From Tritrichomonas musculus (Eukaryota; Parabasalia; Tritrichomonadida; Tritrichomonadidae), in contig JAPFFF010000001.1 in NCBI GenBank assembly GCA_039105265.1, forward strand, positions 248,001 through 312,000: a DNA stretch of 64,000 nt. Reading direction: 5' to 3'. The notes beneath the pieces are model-generated. The model was not told where the DNA came from. It ran no database searches and was given only the letters and a program-made list of their open reading frames with translations. The translations under genes and the position numbers were made by a program. Positions 29,605 to 38,774 of the stretch are shown piece after piece. Position 1 is the first letter of the stretch; each line of letters opens with the position of its first letter.

Positions 29605-30014
29605 GTGGTTATTCACAATCATTGATACATAATAAAATTTAAATATCTCTAAATATTTTTTGAATAAGTTTTTTTTTGATCAATAAAACTTTAAAAACAG
29701 TATCATGTGAAAATCAAAAATGTATTGTAATTTCAAACTTTTCAAAACTAATTAAATTCATAAAATTATAAATGATAATAATATTTGCATAGAAATATAG
29801 TTGATAATCTTATTAAGTTAAGTAAATCTTTTTTATATAAAGGAAAGCAAAGGATTTTCATTTAAATTTCATGAATTCTTTAATAAATAAAATATTTTTC
29901 GCGTAATTATATATTATAAGTGAAAATAAAATTGATAATTTTGGATTAAAGCCTTATTAATTATATATTTACAAAATCATCTTATTTCATCTATCAATGA
30001 TTGTGAATAACCAC
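29605..30014. repeat. 410-bp segment with 23-bp inverted ends
   Basis: GTGGTTATTCACAATCATTG (plus ATA) at 29,605-29,627 is exactly inverted at 29,992-30,014. The interior is AT-rich without a gene. It could be a MITE-like element or a chance-retained inverted duplication; no clear target duplication was found. Confidence 0.6.
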
Positions 30015-30242
30015 ATGATACTATTTCAAAAATCCAGAAGATATGAAGTGTGTTAAGAGCTTATTTGGTCATAATGCTCATTTAGAAGTGCCTCGTAGAA
30101 ACAGCTGGTGTATTCGATATATTCTTAATAACAATACGAGAAAACATGACTTCCAAGAATTTGGTGAACGACCATTAGATTAATTTTTTATATTTGAAAA
30201 ATGAGCTTTGTTCCATTAAAAGGCTTTATAAAAGTAGTATAC

Positions 30243-30270
30243 GGTAGGCTTTGGCATGCCCCAGCCTACC
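30243..30270. repeat. Terminal hairpin of M3
   Basis: GGTAGGCT pairs with AGCCTACC around a 12-nt loop, 10 bp inside the AGTAGTATAC end. ACTACT follows the hairpin, so the outer hexamer is also inverted. Confidence 0.7.
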
Positions 30271-30305
30271 ACTACTCCAAGGGCTCCCGCCCCTGGACCC
30301 CATTC

Positions 30306-30388
30306 AAAAAGCCAGACATTCAAAAAGTTCCATCGTTCACGTATTCAAAAAGTTAACAATTCAAAAAGTTCTCTTCACAAAAAGTAGT
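30306..30388. repeat. Subterminal ATTCAAAAAG repeat of M3
   Basis: Four or more copies of ATTCAAAAAG(T) alternate with short unique words, between the M3 terminal hairpin and the first gene. A second AGTAGTATATG word follows at 30,388. Confidence 0.65.
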
Positions 30389-30534
30389 ATATGTAAATGG
30401 CGTGATTTTTTAACGTCCCGTGTAAAAAATCCCTCCACAAGCAAAGCTTGGGTCAGCTGCTATTTGTCATTAATGACTACAAAAAAATATTTTTGCGAAA
30501 GCTCTAAAGCACGAAGTGATTTACCACGATTGAA

Positions 30535-31467
30535 ATGTACCCGACGCTAAATCCAGCTGAAGAACAAACACCGATTCCTATAGAATATGCTTACTTTTTA
30601 GAAGATGGACAGCAAGACCCCAGCAAACCAAATCGATATTACTTTAATTTCCCACAAGAATGGTGCACTTCAAATAGAGGAGAATCTATTGTTGGAGTAA
30701 GAAATATGTGGTTGATTGCGAGAAGAAGAAAAATTGAATTCACCATCACAATTGCAAAATTTCAAAAGAAATATTTTAATATAGTGGAAGGGAATGATAC
30801 GACTTCAAAAATAAAAAATATGATGTTATCGTATAAAGATAATATAAAAGTAAAAGATGTAAAAGTTATCGATTGGATGTCGATAGAAGGAGATTTTAGA
30901 GGATTCTTTAATGCTATTCATACATCAATAAAAAACTATATAGCAACATGGTGGAAGGACGTCAATGAAATATTTGTACAGTCAGATACTGATATTTTAA
31001 ATAGAGATATACAATCTGATGGCTATTATGATGAGAGGGGTTTTCATGAAAAAATATATTCAGAACGAAATAATAATGATGCGGATGAATATGGTGTAGC
31101 ATTCAAATTAAAAGAAACAAATAAAGATTTTGATGAAGTATTTAATATTGGTGATGGAGTTAGTCAAAACAATAAAGATGTGTATTTAAAGTACTATGAT
31201 AAAGTTTTAACGTTTGATAATGTATGGGATAGACATTCATGTAAAGTTTATTCATCAATAGCAGAACAATCAAATCGTTATTATATTGGTAATTCGAATG
31301 TTAATTTCAACCCCATCAAATACTTTAAGCTGAATTCAACAGACCAAAGATTTTGGATTGATTTATATTCTGCTCGTGAATATAAAGCACCATTTAAATT
31401 ACCAGTCGGTGAAAGCTTTGCTATAGAGATGATATTCTTACCATATAAGAAGATGTTATATGTTTAA
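30535..31467 (+). CDS. Conserved Maverick minor-virion (penton-like?) protein, M3
   Basis: 310 residues, shorter than M1 (422) because the charged middle is smaller. EQTPIPIEYAYFLEDG, FNFPQEWCTSNRGESIVGVR, SSIAEQSNRYYIGNSNVNFN and FWIDLYSAREY are shared with M1. The end, FAIEMIFLPYKKMLYV, has the same beta-rich pattern. Same inferred penton-like role. The 300 bp upstream hold terminal and subterminal repeats, so the first promoter lies close to the element end. Confidence 0.6.
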   Translation: MYPTLNPAEEQTPIPIEYAYFLEDGQQDPSKPNRYYFNFPQEWCTSNRGESIVGVRNMWLIARRRKIEFTITIAKFQKKYFNIVEGNDTTSKIKNMMLSYKDNIKVKDVKVIDWMSIEGDFRGFFNAIHTSIKNYIATWWKDVNEIFVQSDTDILNRDIQSDGYYDERGFHEKIYSERNNNDADEYGVAFKLKETNKDFDEVFNIGDGVSQNNKDVYLKYYDKVLTFDNVWDRHSCKVYSSIAEQSNRYYIGNSNVNFNPIKYFKLNSTDQRFWIDLYSAREYKAPFKLPVGESFAIEMIFLPYKKMLYV

Positions 31468-31498
31468 ATGAATTTTTATTTTTTTATCGCCATCATAA

Positions 31499-32044
31499 AT
31501 GACAACTGATTTTGTCCCTCTACTTGATTTTGAAGATGAGTATGAAATAATGGTAGAATACCCCAATGTTATCAGAAAGAAAAGCAATCAACAAATTGTA
31601 AATGAAAGGATTGATGCATATGGATATGTTGTTGTTTCTCTACATTCTTATCCATACAAAAAGCACAGATTGATAGCTTTACAATTTATCCCTAATCCAA
31701 ACAACTTTCCACAGGTTGACCACAGAAATCATATCAGAACAGATAATAGAATAGATAACTTAAGATGGTGTGATAATTCAATAAATAATAAGAATAGACT
31801 AAGTTATAATGGTGTTGAAGCACAATATGTTGATGAATTACCAGAAAATGCTGAAGTAATTGATGAATATAATGGATGGGAGTTTGAGGATTATTATATT
31901 GACCATGACTTAAATATTTATTATGATACAGGAGCAAACTATAGAATATTATACAAAGTAAAAGGCAAATATGTTAATAATAGAGATGTAAACAATAAAA
32001 AAAGAAATCTAAATGTTAAAAAGCTATCCAGGCTATTTTTATAA
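31499..32044 (+). CDS. NUMOD4-HNH endonuclease, M3 copy 1
   Basis: 181 residues. NUMOD4-like FVPLLDFEDEYEIMVEYPNV with IRKKSNQQIVNERI; HNH part KKHRLIALQFIPNP, QVDHRNHIRTDNRIDNLRW and NNKNRLSYNG. It lies between the penton-like gene and the integrase, where M1 and M2 have nothing, so it was gained in M3. A TTTTTATTTTTTTATCG leader gives it the same promoter type as its neighbours. Its target could be the site in elements that lack it (inference). Confidence 0.85.
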   Translation: MTTDFVPLLDFEDEYEIMVEYPNVIRKKSNQQIVNERIDAYGYVVVSLHSYPYKKHRLIALQFIPNPNNFPQVDHRNHIRTDNRIDNLRWCDNSINNKNRLSYNGVEAQYVDELPENAEVIDEYNGWEFEDYYIDHDLNIYYDTGANYRILYKVKGKYVNNRDVNNKKRNLNVKKLSRLFL

Positions 32045-32053
32045 ATCATCAAA

Positions 32054-33136
32054 ATGAACAAACAATATAAAACTATTGAGGAGCTCCACCATTTTTTTCC
32101 GTGGAAGACACCATCTAAATTTGTCCCTCTTGCAAAACGCTATGGATTCACAGAAGAGGCAGCATTAAATTATTTAAAGAAAGTGGTGCATGATGTTAAA
32201 GTACCAAAGGCAAAATTCATGAACATCTATTCGAAGCATTCAGGTGGATACCAAATGGACACTTTCATAAATGACAAGACAAAAGATGGATTAAATTATT
32301 TGATGTTAATTAATATTAACACAAGAAAAGCATACTGTTATCCAATGAAGGGGAAGGGTGCAAAAGAAGTAGCAAAGGCTCTTAACAAATTTTTTGAAGA
32401 AGAACCAGATGTCTATTCTATAACATCAGACCAAGATGCTGCTTATTTGTCCAACGATGTATTGCAACTGATGAAATCAAATGATATAATATACAATACA
32501 ACAGAAGACAATAACCATAATGTGCTAGGCATTATAAATAGATTCATGAGAACCATAAGAGATATGGTAGGTGAGAATAGATACATTAATGAACAAGAGA
32601 TGAATGGTTTAATAGATTCATACAACAATTCTCCCCACAGGTCACTAGACTATAAAATACCAAATGAAATGACAGAAAAAGATGAAAAAGAATATGTAAA
32701 AACCAAATCACAAAACAATCCCTATGACTTCAAACCAAATGATAGAGTTAGAATTATTCAAGCTAAGGAGCCATTTTCGAAGCGCAGAAATAGAGTCAGC
32801 AAAGAGGCATACATAGTTGATTCCAAGGCTGGCAACCAATTTATAGTTAAGTCTAAAGATGAATCAATAGATAAATTACCTGGATACAGACTAATAAAAA
32901 CACAAAATAAAAATATAGCGCAAACACTGAAGGGAGGCAAGAGAGGTATTGTGGAAAAAATTCTTTCTTATGATGCAGCTAAGAATAAATATCAAATAAA
33001 ATATAGCGAGGGAACAGAAGATGTAATTCCAGCTAAAAATTTACGAGAGGGAGCACCAACTAAATTATCTAATCTTGAGATGGATTACTGGTCAAAACAA
33101 AAAAATATTCCAAATAATATCAGGAAATGGATTTAA
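32054..33136 (+). CDS. rve-type Maverick integrase, M3
   Basis: 360 residues, the same length as in M1 and closely similar. YQMDTFIND near residue 70, NINTRKAYCYP, TSDQDAAYLS and VLGIINRFMRTIRD are seen, then SPHRSLDYKIPNEMT. The C-terminal SH3/chromo-like part is YQIKYSEG with IPAKNLREGAPTKLS. Reading frame looks whole. Nuclear strand-transfer role by family. Confidence 0.92.
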   Translation: MNKQYKTIEELHHFFPWKTPSKFVPLAKRYGFTEEAALNYLKKVVHDVKVPKAKFMNIYSKHSGGYQMDTFINDKTKDGLNYLMLININTRKAYCYPMKGKGAKEVAKALNKFFEEEPDVYSITSDQDAAYLSNDVLQLMKSNDIIYNTTEDNNHNVLGIINRFMRTIRDMVGENRYINEQEMNGLIDSYNNSPHRSLDYKIPNEMTEKDEKEYVKTKSQNNPYDFKPNDRVRIIQAKEPFSKRRNRVSKEAYIVDSKAGNQFIVKSKDESIDKLPGYRLIKTQNKNIAQTLKGGKRGIVEKILSYDAAKNKYQIKYSEGTEDVIPAKNLREGAPTKLSNLEMDYWSKQKNIPNNIRKWI

Positions 33137-33146
33137 CCACAAATAA

Positions 33147-34004
33147 ATGTCTAAACAAATAATGAAAGAAGTGGAATCACTAATCCAAAAGACAATGAAG
33201 AAAAACCAAAAAGAAATAGAAGCTGCACTTATGAAACCATTACACCCTTCATATCCATTTAGCACCAATGGAATAATTTTTCTTATAGGCAAACCAGGTG
33301 CAGGAAAGAGTTATTGGATATGGAAACACATTATGATAACAGAGAGATTATTTAAGCATCCCTACTACCAAAAAATTATCTTCTGTTCAACATCAGGAAA
33401 AGCAGACAAAACTGCAGAAGCGATGAGTAAGAATGTAAAGACACCAATTGTATATCTTAACGAAGCAGAATTAATGGATTATCTAAAGAAGCATCTAAAG
33501 AGAAAGATAAAATATTATGCAATGGTAAAGCATGTATTATCAAGAATGAAAGAAACAAATGAAGAAATGCAGAGACTAATAAATAAGCACTCTCTTCAAG
33601 AAATAGATGATAGAATAGTATATATAGCAAACAAGCTGGTAAAATATCAAACTTCATCATATCCATACAACACACTGATAATATTAGATGACTGCGCAGG
33701 AAGTGATTTATTAACACATAACAATACTGAATTCTTAAGACTACTGACCAAAACGAGACACTATAATATTACTTGTATTATGGCTATTCAAACAATTCGA
33801 TTCGTCCACATAAACGCAAAGAGATTGGCTACAGATTTGATATGTTATAGTGGATATTCAGAAGAAGATTTTACATCTTTGCTTCAACAAACGAATAACA
33901 ATTTAAATATCAAAAAGACAGTAAAAGAATATTTGCAGCATAGAGAACCTCACGATAAATTTATTTGCAATATAACGGCCAACAAATATTACTTTGAAAG
34001 CTAG
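33147..34004 (+). CDS. Packaging ATPase (A32-like), M3
   Basis: 285 residues. Walker A GKPGAGKS near 50, Walker B TLIILDDCAGSDLL near 177, and LLTKTRHYNITCIMAIQTIR. Orthologous to M1 and M2 along the full length; starts 10 bp after the integrase stop. Expected to translocate element DNA into capsids. Confidence 0.93.
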   Translation: MSKQIMKEVESLIQKTMKKNQKEIEAALMKPLHPSYPFSTNGIIFLIGKPGAGKSYWIWKHIMITERLFKHPYYQKIIFCSTSGKADKTAEAMSKNVKTPIVYLNEAELMDYLKKHLKRKIKYYAMVKHVLSRMKETNEEMQRLINKHSLQEIDDRIVYIANKLVKYQTSSYPYNTLIILDDCAGSDLLTHNNTEFLRLLTKTRHYNITCIMAIQTIRFVHINAKRLATDLICYSGYSEEDFTSLLQQTNNNLNIKKTVKEYLQHREPHDKFICNITANKYYFES

Positions 34005-34019
34005 TTTTATTGGTTTTAA

Positions 34020-34745
34020 ATGACTATGCCAACTGTTGAAGATACAGATAAAATTGAACAACCAACACCTGAGCCAACACCAAAATCAGAAGGAATTACT
34101 GGACAAACCGGTCCCATGCCTCTCCAAAAATCTGAAGGAATATCTGGGAAAGTTGCACCAAGTACAACAAATTCACAAGGATTATTTGGTAAATTTAGAA
34201 ATTGGTACACAAATAGAAAAACACAAATTATAAATAAAGCAAATGATATAATAAATAAAGGCATTAATACTGTAAAAGAGAAGTATAACGATGTAAAAAA
34301 TTCAATAAATGAGGGATATAAGAAAGGGACAGAGAAAGTAAATCAGGCTATAGAATGGGCTGATAAAAATAAGGAAGGATTAACAAAAACAGCCGGATAT
34401 GGATTTAAAGTAATTGGGCAGTTAACTGGAATAGATAGATTTAAAAATGCAGGGGATACATTAATTGAAGCAGGAAATGATATATCAAATAAGAGTGATA
34501 AAGATAAATATTTTAAATATTTATCGGAAAAACAGGGACAATTTTTTGGAAACAAATACATTACTGAATCAAATTTCCCACGCATTCATTATTCAAGAAA
34601 ACCAGCTGCATATAAAATATATCAAAATAGAAATAAATATATAGATGAAGAGGAAGCGAAAATAGCAAGATTGAAAAAGCAAATACAATACAATCAGAAT
34701 AATACCGCTAAAAGTTCAAAAAGAAGAAAGAAAGCAAAGAAGTAA
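34020..34745 (+). CDS. Basic/amphipathic virion protein, M3
   Basis: 241 residues in the slot of the small amphipathic proteins of M1 and M2, but longer. The N-terminus is Pro/Glu/Thr-rich with a duplicated KSEGI(T/S)G motif (LQKSEGISGK). The middle has amphipathic helices (NKGINTVKEKYNDVKNSINE, TKTAGYGFKVIGQLTGIDRF). The C-terminus is basic (SSKRRKKAKK). Candidate membrane-active or core protein by analogy with adenovirus pVI/pVII; inference only. Confidence 0.5.
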   Translation: MTMPTVEDTDKIEQPTPEPTPKSEGITGQTGPMPLQKSEGISGKVAPSTTNSQGLFGKFRNWYTNRKTQIINKANDIINKGINTVKEKYNDVKNSINEGYKKGTEKVNQAIEWADKNKEGLTKTAGYGFKVIGQLTGIDRFKNAGDTLIEAGNDISNKSDKDKYFKYLSEKQGQFFGNKYITESNFPRIHYSRKPAAYKIYQNRNKYIDEEEAKIARLKKQIQYNQNNTAKSSKRRKKAKK

Positions 34746-34824
34746 AAACCCCATAAACTCCAATAAAACTCAAACAAATTCATGTAATAGCAAGCAAATA
34801 TAAACATTTTTTTAAAGCTCATAA

Positions 34825-35439
34825 ATGAGCAAAAGAGTGCCTCAAAGCAAAAGATTACAAGTGATACAAAAATGGTTAAATGGTAGAGATGATGAAGAAT
34901 ATGAAGTGTTCCCTACCAAAACAGAAGGAAAATATATAGTTAGGCCTCGCAAGGAACCATTAACAAAGCCAGCTAATGAACCAATATCCAAGCAATCCTC
35001 AGCTGAGCCAACTTCTGAACCACAAGAAGAAGAACCAACAGTAGAGCGGTCAGATGAATCACCAGTTGTTGTTCAGCCAACAAAACCTCTCCCTAAAAAA
35101 ATCACTAGAACAAAATCACAAGCGCAATCTCCTCAAATTTATTCGCGCAGTGAAGTTGGCTTTGCCAACGACCCAACAATAAATATCGAGATATTAAATC
35201 AGTTAAAATTATTAGGAGAAGAATTCAAAAATGAAAGGGCTAAGAAAGAACAAAAAAAGATGATAAAAGAAGTGGTGCAAAAACAAATGAGAAAGCCATA
35301 TTATCAGTATACACAGCCACAATATATCCAGGATCCCAACGACATAGAAGAACCTGAAGAGCCTGCTCCTCCCCCACCTCAAATTCAGCCTCCACCTGTT
35401 CTTAGAAGAAGGAATAATATTTTCTCTGATATGTGTTGA
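34825..35439 (+). CDS. Conserved virion-block protein, M3
   Basis: 204 residues. The N-terminal KRLQVIQKWLNGRDDEEYEV block and C-terminal INIEILNQLKLLGEEFKNER helix are shared with M1 and M2. The middle is Glu/Pro/Ser/Thr-rich. The tail is PPPPQIQPPPVLRRRNNIFS; M1 ends PVRRNRIFADVI. The conserved basic-hydrophobic tail may dock on capsid. Function unknown. TTTTTTTAAAGC leader upstream. Confidence 0.6.
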   Translation: MSKRVPQSKRLQVIQKWLNGRDDEEYEVFPTKTEGKYIVRPRKEPLTKPANEPISKQSSAEPTSEPQEEEPTVERSDESPVVVQPTKPLPKKITRTKSQAQSPQIYSRSEVGFANDPTINIEILNQLKLLGEEFKNERAKKEQKKMIKEVVQKQMRKPYYQYTQPQYIQDPNDIEEPEEPAPPPPQIQPPPVLRRRNNIFSDMC

Positions 35440-35482
35440 AATTTTTGATTTGCTTTTATTATTTTTTTTCCATGAAAACACT

Positions 35483-37153
35483 ATGCTAAACAACGAGATT
35501 GAACTTAGAACATCAGCTGAAGCATGTACACAAATTGCTAGCTATTTTGATATTGTTGATAATTGTATAGCATTATCAGATACCAATAAACAATATACAA
35601 TTAGTCCACAAACATCATATTCTCCATCACCTCCAGTACCAAGTGGTTCATATACAAGTGCAATCATATCTCCAAATACAAATAATACAGCTGACATATA
35701 TAACGGATTCATTAGAGCAGATATGGAAGTTAAAATCAAGACAGCAGATGGTAGTACAGTTGAGAAACTAGTAAAAGACGGATATCAATTTAACAAAGTT
35801 TGGTTTGGATTTAAAGACGCAAGAGATGCTGTTGAGAAATATGAAATAGTTGCTAATGGTATCACTATCTATACTCAGAATTTTGGTTGTGAAGAATCAT
35901 TTTTAACAGCTTGTTGCGCTAATGAAACAACAAAGAGAGCAGACATATATTCTAAAGCCAGACATAAAGACATATGGAATGGTAAATCAGGAAGCAGAAC
36001 AGGATTCATTGTTGATTTTGGAGAAAAATGGAATGAAAAAACATATAAAATTCATTTAAAGATAGATTTAAGAAGATTCTTACCATTATCTAATATTAAA
36101 TATCTCCCAGCATTTGCAGGTAAGATAGAACTCAGATTATTCTTTTCATGTGCTGGAATGGTATGCTGTCCAATGAGTCCAGGAGCTACATTTGGACATG
36201 AACATTATATTAATTCAAAATATAATTTAGTAAGTATTACTAATGAGTTTGTACCAATTGGTGAACAAATTTTAATGTATACAGAATTTGAAAATATTGT
36301 TGATACAAGTAGAATAACAACAACAGCAACTGATTCTGGAGGTAAGGCAGCAACATGTTCAATGAAGTTCACATCGCTCAAAGCTCAATCAAAAACTTTC
36401 CAAGTTGTTGATTACTCCGTTACAGAGTGTTCATCTATTATTCCATGTTTTGGTATCGAAGATAATATTTATTCCAGTCTTGTTCAAAGATATGCTGACC
36501 CAACTCATCCACTTACATTTCCAACTCAAACACTTTCTGTTTACACAACAACAAATAAATTAAAGAATCCCAATGATAAATCTACATGCACTATCACTCC
36601 AAGATTTGTTGATGCCATATTTTGTCTGTTTCCACAAAAGCATACTCATCACACATATTTTAAAAATCCACAATTTAAATCTTTTCAATTGAACTGTGGA
36701 GGATACGGAAACATACCTGCAAAACCATTTGGTACCACTAATGAATATCCAGAGTTCTTAGAATATTGCCAAAATGCTATGAACATGAATGGTGAACAAA
36801 GTGGATTCAACAAAGAAGTAGTTAACAGTTTAACAAATTGTCCAAGAGATGCTAATAATTTACCAATACATGGACAATCAGTTGGTATATATTCTAATGA
36901 TAAGAGCAGCTTCTTTATTGCTCTTCCAACAGAAACAGATAATACATATCAGCAAGGACTTACATCTTTGTCTCCAATTAATTTTGAAATAAATGTATCA
37001 CAAGATACAGGCATAGGAACATATGCAGAGAATGTTCAAACCCCACCATTAATTTGTCTTTTGTTTGATTCATCAATATCTATTCTTGTTCAGCCAAATG
37101 GTATGCCACCACTGGTTCGCTTAGGGAATTACGACCTCACTACACCTCAGTAA
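35483..37153 (+). CDS. Major capsid protein (double jelly-roll type), M3
   Basis: 556 residues from MLNNEIELRTSAEAC. That start is chosen over an in-frame ATG 33 bp upstream because it matches M1 and follows a T-rich leader. YFDIVDNCIALSDTNKQYTI and ADIYNGFIRADMEV lie in the first beta-rich half; LPAFAGKIELRLFFSC and FPTQTLSVYTTTNKL in the second. The end is PNGMPPLVRLGNYDLTTPQ. Length and place match Polinton major capsids, which form a pseudo-hexagonal shell. The fold is inferred, not computed. Reading frame looks whole. Confidence 0.82.
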   Translation: MLNNEIELRTSAEACTQIASYFDIVDNCIALSDTNKQYTISPQTSYSPSPPVPSGSYTSAIISPNTNNTADIYNGFIRADMEVKIKTADGSTVEKLVKDGYQFNKVWFGFKDARDAVEKYEIVANGITIYTQNFGCEESFLTACCANETTKRADIYSKARHKDIWNGKSGSRTGFIVDFGEKWNEKTYKIHLKIDLRRFLPLSNIKYLPAFAGKIELRLFFSCAGMVCCPMSPGATFGHEHYINSKYNLVSITNEFVPIGEQILMYTEFENIVDTSRITTTATDSGGKAATCSMKFTSLKAQSKTFQVVDYSVTECSSIIPCFGIEDNIYSSLVQRYADPTHPLTFPTQTLSVYTTTNKLKNPNDKSTCTITPRFVDAIFCLFPQKHTHHTYFKNPQFKSFQLNCGGYGNIPAKPFGTTNEYPEFLEYCQNAMNMNGEQSGFNKEVVNSLTNCPRDANNLPIHGQSVGIYSNDKSSFFIALPTETDNTYQQGLTSLSPINFEINVSQDTGIGTYAENVQTPPLICLLFDSSISILVQPNGMPPLVRLGNYDLTTPQ

Positions 37154-37190
37154 AAATCTTTACCAATACAATTTTTTTATCTCTATTGAA

Positions 37191-37796
37191 ATGGAACAAG
37201 CTATTGAATTTGTACCACTTGCTGATTATCCAGATTATGAAATATTATCACAGTACCCATTTACTATTCGTCGAAAGGATAACCATTATGTTGTATCAGA
37301 AAGAATTAACAAAAGCAATGGGTATCCAAGTGTCTGCATAAATAGTGATAAAATAAATAAGCATCAAATCATAGCAAAACAGTTCATTCCAAATCCAAAT
37401 AATTTTAAATATATCGACCACATAAACAAAGATAGAACAGATTACCATTTGAAAAATTTAAGATGGTGTACATTGAGTGATAATAACAAAAATGCATCGT
37501 CAAGAAATGGTGTTAAATATGAATTCGTTGATAATATTTCAGATGATGCTATCATGATAACACACTATCAAATGACAAAGGAATGCCGGGAGTTTAATGA
37601 CAAGGAATATTATTATTACTATAATGAAGAAACAGATGAAGATATATTTTACCAAAGGATAACAGATGAAGTTTATAGAATAATGCATATTAATACAGTG
37701 AAAGGAGGACACAAATGTATTATGACAAGAGACATTAATAGAAAGAAAACCACCATATACATCCATTCTTTTAAGTTTCAATACTGCCTGGAGTAA
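37191..37796 (+). CDS. NUMOD4-HNH endonuclease, M3 copy 2
   Basis: 201 residues. NUMOD4-like FVPLADYPDYEILSQYPFTI and RRKDNHYVVSERI; HNH part NKHQIIAKQFIPNP, YIDHINKDRTDYHLKNLRW and NNKNASSRNG. It sits directly after the capsid gene. Related to 31,499 and 19,399 but clearly diverged, so M3 carries two separate acquisitions rather than a fresh duplication. Typical T-rich leader (AATTTTTTTATC). Confidence 0.85.
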   Translation: MEQAIEFVPLADYPDYEILSQYPFTIRRKDNHYVVSERINKSNGYPSVCINSDKINKHQIIAKQFIPNPNNFKYIDHINKDRTDYHLKNLRWCTLSDNNKNASSRNGVKYEFVDNISDDAIMITHYQMTKECREFNDKEYYYYYNEETDEDIFYQRITDEVYRIMHINTVKGGHKCIMTRDINRKKTTIYIHSFKFQYCLE

Positions 37797-37840
37797 TTTT
37801 GTCAAGTTATTATTTTTTTCATTATTTTATCTTTACAGAA

Positions 37841-38293
37841 ATGCAAGAGCAATTTAAAGTCTATGATTATATCAACAACATTATCTCCCTCGCTGATAAA
37901 CCAGAAGATTTCAAAGAATGTAATTTTGCCATCCTCTGTGATAAATATCCAATCCAACTATCACGAAATAATTATTTAGCGAAGGTCATTTATATTTCAC
38001 TCAAGAGTGATAAAACAACATGGAGAATATATCCTGACAAGATTAAGGAATATGAAATAGAACATGTAATACTCAGCACAAATTCTAGACGTCGATTGAA
38101 TTACAAGATGAATGAATTCTTTGTTAATGGTTCAAATCTAGAACAAAATTATGAAGAGCATAGTTATTACAATTATTCCATTGAGTTGGCTTCCAGCAAA
38201 ACAAAAGAATTAATTAGTCAGCTGAGAGAGAAATATGAATTAACATCCCCAAGCCTATTCATTGGAGAACACCAGGAGTTAGTTCTAGAGTAA
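37841..38293 (+). CDS. Unrecognised Maverick protein, M3
   Basis: 150 residues from CAGAAATG; the upstream frame is leader. FKVYDYINNIISLADKPEDF, LAKVIYISLKSDKTTWRIYP and a helical tail TKELISQLREKYELTS. No counterpart is evident in M1, M2 or M4, and no family recognised. The mixed alpha/beta look and its place between capsid and late small genes suggest an accessory gene. Confidence 0.5.
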   Translation: MQEQFKVYDYINNIISLADKPEDFKECNFAILCDKYPIQLSRNNYLAKVIYISLKSDKTTWRIYPDKIKEYEIEHVILSTNSRRRLNYKMNEFFVNGSNLEQNYEEHSYYNYSIELASSKTKELISQLREKYELTSPSLFIGEHQELVLE

Positions 38294-38321
38294 AGGGAAT
38301 TAAAATTTTTTTGGAAATGAA

Positions 38322-38750
38322 ATGAATAAATACAGAAATCCAAATTCAGCCATTATTGGAGCAGAAGGAGAAATGTTTAACGAAGGAACCAAGACAGAAC
38401 ATACAGTTGGATTTAATCATTTTGGTATCTTCTCTAATGACAATACATATGCTGTTACATTTAATCCATATTACAATAGACCTCCAATGAAATATATGGA
38501 AAATAAACCTGTGAGACCACCAAAAAGTAATCAACATAGAACAAAACCATTACATGAACCGCCGGTAGGCATTATAGATGGAGGATATTATTTAAAAAAA
38601 GATAAGGCTCCCAAAGCACCAACCCTTCCACCATATTTAAATAAGCCAGAAAATTTAGGGGAGATACAGGGAAGAACTGATAAAAGAAATAAAGGAAGAA
38701 TTGAATATGGACCACAACATAAAGTAAAAATAGAGAATATTATCTATTAA
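38322..38750 (+). CDS. Proline-rich conserved protein, M3
   Basis: 142 residues, matching M1 at 13,783 in length and blocks: MNKYRNPNSAIIG, NHFGIFSNDNTYAVTFNP, NRPPMKYMENKPVRPP, LPPYLNKPENLGEIQG. Function unknown; conservation across M1 and M3 and a shared segment with the M2 short protein show that it is a real gene. Leader AATTTTTTTGGAAATG. Confidence 0.6.
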   Translation: MNKYRNPNSAIIGAEGEMFNEGTKTEHTVGFNHFGIFSNDNTYAVTFNPYYNRPPMKYMENKPVRPPKSNQHRTKPLHEPPVGIIDGGYYLKKDKAPKAPTLPPYLNKPENLGEIQGRTDKRNKGRIEYGPQHKVKIENIIY

Positions 38751-38774
38751 ATAAAAGATTTTTTTGGAAAGGAA

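Larger units (their letters stand above)
27544..30232. other. AT-rich spacer between M1 and M3
   Basis: 2.7 kb without a convincing gene. 27,830-28,170 holds a degenerate array of AATGAGTGATAATAATG-type units. 28,554-28,703 holds repeated AAAAACGCC hairpins. 29,605-30,014 is bounded by a 23-bp inverted repeat. A 46-codon open frame at 30,043-30,183 (MKCVKSLFGHNAHLEVPRR...) has more balanced composition and could be the tail of a host or transposon gene; no family recognised. Confidence 0.55.

Noticed and set aside
37841-38293. Assigning an adenain-like protease
   Set aside because: No His-Asp/Glu-Cys arrangement of that family could be seen; no protease gene was identified in M3.
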